Position numbers and translations under genes: made by a program
Shown: positions 6,337-8,862 of the stretch, in pieces
How positions within the stretch are numbered: position 1 is the stretch's first letter
Layout of the letters: the number at the start of each line of letters is the position of its first letter
DNA from: an uncultured bacterium
GTDB lineage: Bacteria > Patescibacteriota > Minisyncoccia > Phycocordibacterales > PALSA-1337
NCBI GenBank assembly: GCA_903870235.1
Contig: CAIQCA010000065.1
Span: forward strand, 1-8,862
Reading direction: 5' to 3'
DNA length: 8,862 nucleotides
Notes under the pieces: model-generated
The model's database searches: none
Told to the model about the DNA's origin: nothing
The model's input: only the letters and a program-made list of their open reading frames with translations

Positions 6337-6846
6337 TTAAGAACGAGTCTGGCCTTTATTTGAAATAACATTCTTAAAATATTCTACTACTATTATGCCG
6401 CAACCAACCAAGCAAAAAAGAAAAATTATTGGGACAATAAATTGAACAGTGTAAGCTAAATAATTATTAAATACGCCTGAACAGACAACTGTCCGTGGAT
6501 ATGATGACATAATGGAAAAACCACAGTTCGACATTAAATCTGGCTTCCAGAGTGGAACAAACCACCAACTCGCCAGGTTTATAAGTGCCGCAATATTCAC
6601 AATGAACATCAGAGCTTTTTCATTTACAACAAAAGAGTTAACATACCTAACCGCATGAAGTATAGACAAGGCAGCCGCCAATAATAACAAGCCTGCTGGT
6701 ATTATAGTATACAAGAGCATGAAAAAAGGTTCATTATTTTTCGCTAAATTTGATATACCAACGTTAAACATATCAATAATGAGGTAAGAAGCTAAAGAAA
6801 TAAGGATAACGCCTGTGATACTCCAATATAGTTTTAATGATTTCAT
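6337..6846 (-). CDS. Hypothetical membrane protein with four predicted helices
   Basis: I do not recognise this family. The 169-residue product has four clear hydrophobic segments, at about residues 7-27, 41-64, 78-97 and 130-154, joined by short loops. The largest loop (about 98-129) follows helix 3. That loop holds two cysteines (around residues 108 and 122) flanking a tract with SSYPRTVV, so a disulfide outside the membrane is possible. The start is ATG 6846 with lysines right after it (MKSLKLYW), typical of an N-terminus facing the cytoplasm. The -10 box TATACT ends 6 bases before the ATG, so translation is probably leaderless. About 80 bases separate its stop from the nuclease start, and a separate promoter lies between them. 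Nothing in the sequence indicates a function. Composition (Ile, Leu, Val, Phe rich) supports a real protein rather than a random frame. Confidence 0.7.
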   Translation of the reverse strand: MKSLKLYWSITGVILISLASYLIIDMFNVGISNLAKNNEPFFMLLYTIIPAGLLLLAAALSILHAVRYVNSFVVNEKALMFIVNIAALINLASWWFVPLWKPDLMSNCGFSIMSSYPRTVVCSGVFNNYLAYTVQFIVPIIFLFCLVGCGIIVVEYFKNVISNKGQTRS

Positions 6847-6852
6847 CAGTTT

Positions 6853-6858
6853 AGTATA
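6853..6858 (-). promoter_or_regulatory. -10 box of the four-helix membrane protein gene
   Basis: Minus-strand TATACT ends 6 bases before ATG 6846. No convincing -35 is seen at 16-18 bases. If used, transcription would start at or next to the A of the ATG. Confidence 0.4.
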
Positions 6859-7111
6859 CCAAATTCAACAAAACAAAGTGTTACCAAAATTTGTAGCCAA
6901 CAACACGACATACCTCGAACTTGGGACCGAATTCTCGACACCCTTTCAAAACTAAACAACCGGCAATTATTGCCTGATTTGAGTTTCATGTCCGGATTTA
7001 AACACCGCGGTGATTCGGCTGACCCTAAAGTTGCTGACCGAGATAATAATAGCGCAGTGACATAGAAAAGATAGAGGGCAAGATTTGCTGGAAGCGGCAA
7101 GTTCCGTCCTC
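6859..7111. other. Intergenic stretch without a supported protein gene
   Basis: About 250 bases with no convincing coding frame. Two overlapping minus-strand frames of 93 and 70 codons are rich in Arg, Ser and Cys, lack a ribosome binding site or promoter, and resemble no family I know. Visible structure: a GGCAA-TTA-TTGCC hairpin (6962-6974), a direct repeat of GCTGACC (7018-7024 and 7033-7039), the palindrome CACCGCGGTG, and a GGCAAGA/TCTTGCC stem (7077-7083 with 7110-7116) enclosing a GGAA/TTCC hairpin. I could not match it to tmRNA, RNase P RNA, SRP RNA or a tRNA. Confidence 0.5.
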
Positions 7112-7140
7112 TTGCCTGCCAATCCACGATCTGCTACATT
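7112..7140 (+). promoter_or_regulatory. Promoter of small RNA 1, with palindromes
   Basis: TTGCCT (7112-7117), exactly 17 bases, then TACATT (7135-7140) preceded by TGC. The -10 lies inside the inverted repeat CTACATTGTAG (7134-7144), and GTAGCTAC (7141-7148) is a perfect palindrome over the expected start site. The layout suits repressor control. Confidence 0.55.
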
Positions 7141-7146
7141 GTAGCT

Positions 7147-7203
7147 ACCTGCCCGTGGATACGGGTTATCGATTCGCAAGACCTGGCTTAACGCCAGGTT
7201 TTT
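7147..7203 (+). ncRNA. Candidate small RNA 1 (about 57 nt)
   Basis: A short transcription unit bounded by the promoter at 7112-7140 and an intrinsic terminator at 7181-7203. The predicted RNA starts near 7147. It folds into a 5-6 bp hairpin CCCGT-GGAT-ACGGG (7152-7165), a single-stranded stretch of about 15 nt (TTATCGATTCGCAAG, 7166-7180), then the terminator stem. The single-stranded linker would be the natural pairing or binding region. No start codon with a ribosome binding site lies inside it. The genes to its right are convergent, so it is not a 5' leader or riboswitch for them. I know of no family it matches. Alternative: an attenuated leader for small RNA 2 just downstream. Confidence 0.5.
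7181..7203 (+). terminator. Terminator of small RNA 1
   Basis: ACCTGGC (7181-7187) pairs perfectly with GCCAGGT (7193-7199) around a 5-base loop, followed by TTTT. Confidence 0.8.
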
Positions 7204-7249
7204 GCTTTACCACCTCTACTATATGTGAGGGTAGAATTTGTCGCTACCA

Positions 7250-7285
7250 GCAAATTTGCGTGCGGCACGCTAAACATGCTACAAT
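7250..7285 (+). promoter_or_regulatory. Promoter of small RNA 2, with operator-like palindromes
   Basis: A weak -35 (TTGCGT, 7256-7261), an 18-base spacer, and an extended -10 TGC-TACAAT (-10 at 7280-7285). A perfect 10-base palindrome GCAAATTTGC (7250-7259) overlaps the -35, and GCGTG-CGG-CACGC (7258-7270) fills the first half of the spacer. The weak -35 covered by dyad symmetry suggests regulator binding. Confidence 0.5.
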
Positions 7286-7291
7286 GTGATT

Positions 7292-7381
7292 GGCACTTGG
7301 AGGGCTTTGCCCTCTCACGGTTAAGTTCAAAACCGTAGCCAAGTGCTAACAAAAACCACCAGGCTCTGCTTGGCGGTTTTT
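7292..7381 (+). ncRNA. Candidate small RNA 2 with a closed three-way junction
   Basis: Three nested stems can be drawn by hand. P1 pairs TTGGCACTTGG (7290-7300) with CCAAGTGCTAA (7339-7349): 11 bp with one G-U, of which 9 pairs remain if transcription starts at 7292. P2 is AGGGC-TTT-GCCCT (7301-7313). P3 is ACGGTT-AAGTTCAA-AACCGT (7317-7336); C7314-G7338 and U7315-A7337 can also pair, leaving only C7316 unpaired at the junction. The unit has its own extended -10 promoter and ends in an intrinsic terminator at 7351-7381. It has no open frame of note. It does not have the core of a hammerhead, a purine riboswitch or a tRNA, though its Y shape and GUUCAA-containing loop are faintly tRNA-like. 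Its role is unknown; the convergent downstream gene rules out a cis-acting leader. Confidence 0.55.
7351..7381. terminator. Bidirectional terminator between small RNA 2 and the BECR-like gene
   Basis: AAAAACCACCAGGC (7351-7364) and GCTTGGCGGTTTTT (7368-7381) form a 14-pair stem with one A-C mismatch and one G-U around a 3-base loop. A-tract and T-tract on opposite sides let it work in both directions; the minus-strand stop codon is at 7385-7387. Confidence 0.75.
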
Positions 7382-7384
7382 CTT

Positions 7385-7885
7385 TTAGTCGCTTTCCGGA
7401 TTACCATCGTAGAGCTTCCTTTCTCTAGTTATCTCGTTCATACGCCAAAATGGGATCAAACTCCAAAAATGTGGATCAAGTCCCTCTACTTTCTTCACAA
7501 TGACTTTGAGACGCGCTTTACCGATAACAGCCACAAACTCATAATACGTAACTGGGCGCTGTCTCTTTTCCCACCGGCCGTGACTTTTCTGGCTTTCCCA
7601 TTCATTGGTCTCCCAGATGCCTTGAACGGTATGTGAGCGACGAATAATCTCTGGCGCAAGGTTTACGAGTTTGAATCGTGTGTATTGATCCATCCTGTTA
7701 CGAGCTTTGTCGCGAGATTTGAACTTGAGATGTTCAAAACCTTTTGCATTGAAATGAACATCTGCTTTCAAATACGGACACGAGATCGCTGTGAGAGTTT
7801 TGTAGGCGTCCTCGGCATTAACTTTCGCTTTTTCAAAGCGTTCATCAGAGATAACAACTTCTTGTGGTTTGCCATCCATGCGCAT
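7385..7885 (-). CDS. Basic protein, possible BECR-fold nuclease (toxin-like)
   Basis: The 166-residue product is rich in Lys and Arg. The C-terminal half reads like a small RelE/barnase-EndoU-type (BECR) domain: a strand YYEFVAVIGKARLKVIVKKV (114-133), then DPHFWSLIPFWRM (137-149) with a conserved-looking His and Trp, and a short RERKLYDGNPE tail. The pattern K(V/I)IVKK...HFWSxIPFW is one I associate with phage and plasmid BECR-like nuclease domains, but I cannot confirm it here and no catalytic set is certain. The N-terminal half has HFNAKGFEHLKFK (44-56). It lies 41 bases downstream of a winged-helix gene on the same strand, a usual layout for regulator/toxin pairs, yet has its own extended -10 at 7892-7900. 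Start is ATG 7885; ATG 7879 is also possible and fits the -10 spacing better. Function is uncertain; the reading frame itself is well supported. Confidence 0.65.
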   Translation of the reverse strand: MRMDGKPQEVVISDERFEKAKVNAEDAYKTLTAISCPYLKADVHFNAKGFEHLKFKSRDKARNRMDQYTRFKLVNLAPEIIRRSHTVQGIWETNEWESQKSHGRWEKRQRPVTYYEFVAVIGKARLKVIVKKVEGLDPHFWSLIPFWRMNEITRERKLYDGNPESD

Positions 7886-7891
7886 GGCCGG

Positions 7892-7900
7892 ATTATAACA
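7892..7900 (-). promoter_or_regulatory. Extended -10 promoter of the BECR-like gene
   Basis: Minus-strand TGTTATAAT is a perfect extended -10 (TG-N-TATAAT). It ends 6 bases before ATG 7885 and 12 before ATG 7879. No strong -35 is seen, as is usual for extended -10 promoters. It would let the gene be expressed apart from the upstream regulator gene. Confidence 0.5.
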
Positions 7901-7926
7901 TGGAAATTATTTTACAAGCCAGGAAG

Positions 7927-8265
7927 CTAGATCAGACCTCTGTCCTTAAGTTTGCTGACAATTCTGTGACCAGACCTCGATGACCTAAACCCCAATGTTT
8001 TTGACACCGTTCTCACTGAAGGAGAGCGCCCTTGTTTACGCTCTTTCTGAATGAACACAAGCGCACGATGTTCCACGTCTGAAAGAGACCTCGCAACTGA
8101 TTGATCCTCCACACGAGACATGAGATCCGCAAATCGCTCGTAAAACTCAGTTCCATTTTCAGTGTTAAAATACTCGACTAGATTATTGATAATTTTATCC
8201 CACGCACGCTTCTCTATTTCTGATAATTCTGAATCCGATTCATCCTTTTGATGTTTGTGTTTCAT
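7927..8265 (-). CDS. LexA-type winged-helix DNA-binding protein
   Basis: The 112-residue product ends in a winged helix-turn-helix (residues 60-112) of the LexA N-terminal type. The order is LSDVEHRALVFIQKERKQ, then SPSVRTVSKTLGF, then RIVSKLKDRGLI, following the LexA pattern of a helix, PSVREIAxxLG, and a recognition helix leading to HRxLxxLExKGYI. It lacks the LexA peptidase domain; instead an acidic, charged helical segment (1-58) precedes the HTH, so the domain order is reversed relative to LexA. It should bind DNA, probably as a repressor, with residues 1-58 as a dimer or partner-binding part. Three TGTTTACC copies overlap its own promoter, which suggests self-regulation. It lies upstream of, and in line with, the BECR-like gene, so an antitoxin-like role is possible. 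A weak AGGG stands about 8 bases before ATG 8265. Confidence 0.72.
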   Translation of the reverse strand: MKHKHQKDESDSELSEIEKRAWDKIINNLVEYFNTENGTEFYERFADLMSRVEDQSVARSLSDVEHRALVFIQKERKQGRSPSVRTVSKTLGFRSSRSGHRIVSKLKDRGLI

Positions 8266-8283
8266 CGAACTACCCTGTCATGG

Positions 8284-8311
8284 ATTATCGTGAAGCACCA
8301 CTTAGTGTTTA
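8284..8311 (-). promoter_or_regulatory. Promoter of the winged-helix gene
   Basis: Minus-strand TAAACA (8306-8311, four of six to TTGACA), a 16-base spacer, then GATAAT (8284-8289). The -35 is part of the first TGTTTACC repeat, so a protein bound there would block RNA polymerase. Expected start near 8277, leader about 12 nt. Confidence 0.45.
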
Positions 8312-8356
8312 CCTGTTTACCAGTTTTTCTTGTCACCGCAGGGGTCACTGTTTACC
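8306..8356. repeat. Three TGTTTACC repeats (operator-like)
   Basis: TGTTTACC occurs in direct tandem at 8306-8313 and 8314-8321 and again at 8349-8356. Between the second and third copies is TGTCACC (8331-8337), which recurs at 8459-8465. Their position over and upstream of the winged-helix promoter suggests binding sites for that protein; an iteron-like role is a less likely alternative. Confidence 0.5.
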
Positions 8357-8441
8357 TCATTTATCGAACCCTTGAATTATGGCTCAGTTAAGCGGTTATC
8401 TTGGCAAAATTGCACAACAAAAACCATTCGTGTAGCCCTAC

Positions 8442-8467
8442 GGGGTGGCTTTCAGAACTGTCACCCC
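8442..8467 (-). other. Hairpin at the 5' end of a possible minus-strand transcript
   Basis: GGGGTGGC (8442-8449) and GTCACCCC (8460-8467) form an 8-pair stem with one G-U around a 10-base loop. It begins where transcription from the extended -10 at 8474-8482 would start. An alternative, exclusive hairpin (8434-8450, AGCC...GGCT) uses the same bases. Confidence 0.35.
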
Positions 8468-8473
8468 AGATAA

Positions 8474-8482
8474 ATTATATCA
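8474..8482 (-). promoter_or_regulatory. Possible extended -10 promoter, minus strand
   Basis: Minus-strand TGATATAAT matches TG-N-TATAAT perfectly; no -35 is seen. Transcription would start near 8467 and could be a distal promoter for the winged-helix gene, with a structured leader of about 200 nt crossing the TGTTTACC repeats. It lies 46 bases from the -35 of the divergent AlbA_2 gene. Confidence 0.35.
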
Positions 8483-8527
8483 GAGTCAGCTTGCAGGAGT
8501 TAGGGGCGTTAATCAAGTAAATACTAA

Positions 8528-8556
8528 GCGACAGTCCGTGGTGCAATTGGTATAAT
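8528..8556 (+). promoter_or_regulatory. Promoter of the AlbA_2 gene
   Basis: GCGACA (8528-8533, four of six), a 17-base spacer, and a perfect TATAAT (8551-8556). ATG 8566 follows 9 bases after the -10, so the mRNA is probably leaderless or nearly so. Confidence 0.6.
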
Positions 8557-8565
8557 GTAGATATT

Positions 8566-8862
8566 ATGATTCCAAAGACGTTTTCTGACATATCCCCAGA
8601 CGATCTAGCGCGTCTCGTGGAGAACAACGTACAGGAACGAAAGACGCTGGAATATAAGGCCTCGCTTCCCGACAATTCTGATGGCGGTAAAAAAGAGTTT
8701 CTGGCTGATGTCTCATCACTCGCAAATACTGATGGCGGGGACTTACTATTCGGCCTAAAAGAAGATGGAGGCATACTCCGAGACGATATTGGCATCAATA
8801 TGTCTAATACTGACAGCGAAATAGCTAGATTGGAAAATATTGCAAGAGACGGTCTTTCCCCT
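8566..8862 (+). CDS. Schlafen/AlbA_2-domain protein, partial (runs off the right edge)
   Basis: The frame is open from ATG 8566 to the last base (99 codons, no stop). Residues from about 20 read as an AlbA_2 domain (PF04326). QERKTLEYKASLP supplies the E-x-x-x-x-E-x-K/R-type start of the domain, and KKEFLADVSSLANTDGGDLLFGLKEDGG the helix and strand with the conserved N-x-x-GG-x-L-x-x-G core. In this family the domain is found in predicted regulators, often with a C-terminal helicase-type or winged-helix domain, in Schlafen RNases, and in several defence-associated proteins. The C-terminal part that would decide between these is outside the window. It is divergent from the winged-helix gene, with a 300-base region of promoters and repeats between them. 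The first 19 residues look like a short helical lead-in (DDLARLVENN). Confidence 0.78.
   Translation, partial: MIPKTFSDISPDDLARLVENNVQERKTLEYKASLPDNSDGGKKEFLADVSSLANTDGGDLLFGLKEDGGILRDDIGINMSNTDSEIARLENIARDGLSP

Noticed and set aside
6905..6945. Minus-strand GTTCGAG-containing stretch as a tRNA T-arm
   Set aside because: The flanking bases do not form the 5-pair T-stem and no acceptor or anticodon arm can be placed.
6846..7179. Minus-strand frames of 93 and 70 codons before the membrane protein gene
   Set aside because: They overlap each other in different frames, lack promoter and ribosome binding site, and have no recognisable composition or motif.
7290..7349. Reading small RNA 2 as a short tRNA
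   Set aside because: No 7-nt anticodon loop, a 3-nt loop on one arm, and no T-loop with correct stem; the outer helix of up to 11 pairs is too long for an acceptor stem.
7206..7385. Type III toxin-antitoxin arrangement (RNA antitoxin plus nuclease)
   Set aside because: In type III systems the RNA repeats precede the toxin on the same strand; here small RNA 2 is single and convergent with the gene.
7343..7636. Plus-strand 97-codon frame starting within small RNA 2
   Set aside because: It begins in the P1 arm, reads through the terminator and is antisense to the BECR-like gene.
8306..8356. CRISPR or replication-origin iterons
   Set aside because: Only three 8-base copies with unequal spacing; too short for CRISPR repeats and no Rep or DnaA gene or AT-rich unwinding region beside them.
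8475..8798. Minus-strand 107-codon frame antisense to the AlbA_2 gene
   Set aside because: The plus strand encodes a recognisable AlbA_2 domain; the antisense frame is a Ser/Arg-rich shadow.

Overview
The window looks like a chromosomal segment of a Candidate Phyla Radiation (Patescibacteria) bacterium, most likely of the Parcubacteria type. This rests on protein character and layout: an 80-residue bS21 beside ybeY, ftsA and ftsZ separated by a membrane hydrolase with no murein-synthesis genes between them, compact spacing, and many genes whose start codon lies 6-12 bases after a -10 box. No marker gene (16S, RpoB) is present, so the lineage is an inference. The genetic code looks standard: all complete main genes end in TAA or TAG and no main frame needs a recoded UGA.

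Layout. Bases 1-678 (minus) hold a partial protein with two Clp N-terminal repeats. A 162-base divergent promoter region (679-840) separates it from a plus-strand housekeeping block: rpsU (bS21), ybeY, ftsA, a YdjM-type membrane metal-dependent hydrolase, ftsZ, an intrinsic terminator, then trxB (thioredoxin reductase). trxB overlaps by 35 bases the 3' end of a convergent minus-strand gene for a membrane-anchored staphylococcal-nuclease-like protein. A four-helix membrane protein of unknown function follows on the minus strand (6337-6846).

From 6847 to 7384 no protein gene can be supported. Two short plus-strand transcription units are visible instead, each with a -35, a TGC-extended -10, a structured body and an intrinsic terminator. 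One is about 57 nt (7147-7203). The other is about 90 nt (7292-7381) and folds on paper into a closed three-way junction. They are the best candidates here for something undescribed. Next come two minus-strand genes: an upstream LexA-type winged-helix protein (7927-8265) and a downstream 166-residue basic protein (7385-7885) that may be a small BECR-fold nuclease. The pair resembles a regulator/toxin module. Three copies of TGTTTACC lie at the promoter of the first gene. The right edge holds the start of a Schlafen/AlbA_2-domain protein (8566 onward).

How the genes relate. The left two thirds serve basic cell functions: ribosome assembly and rRNA maturation (bS21, YbeY), divisome ring and membrane tether (FtsZ, FtsA), and thiol redox (TrxB). 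The nuclease would act outside the membrane and may serve nucleotide scavenging. The right third (about 6850 to the end) is accessory in character: small RNAs, repeats, a regulator/toxin-like pair and an AlbA_2 protein. All functional calls come from reading motifs by eye; no database search was run.
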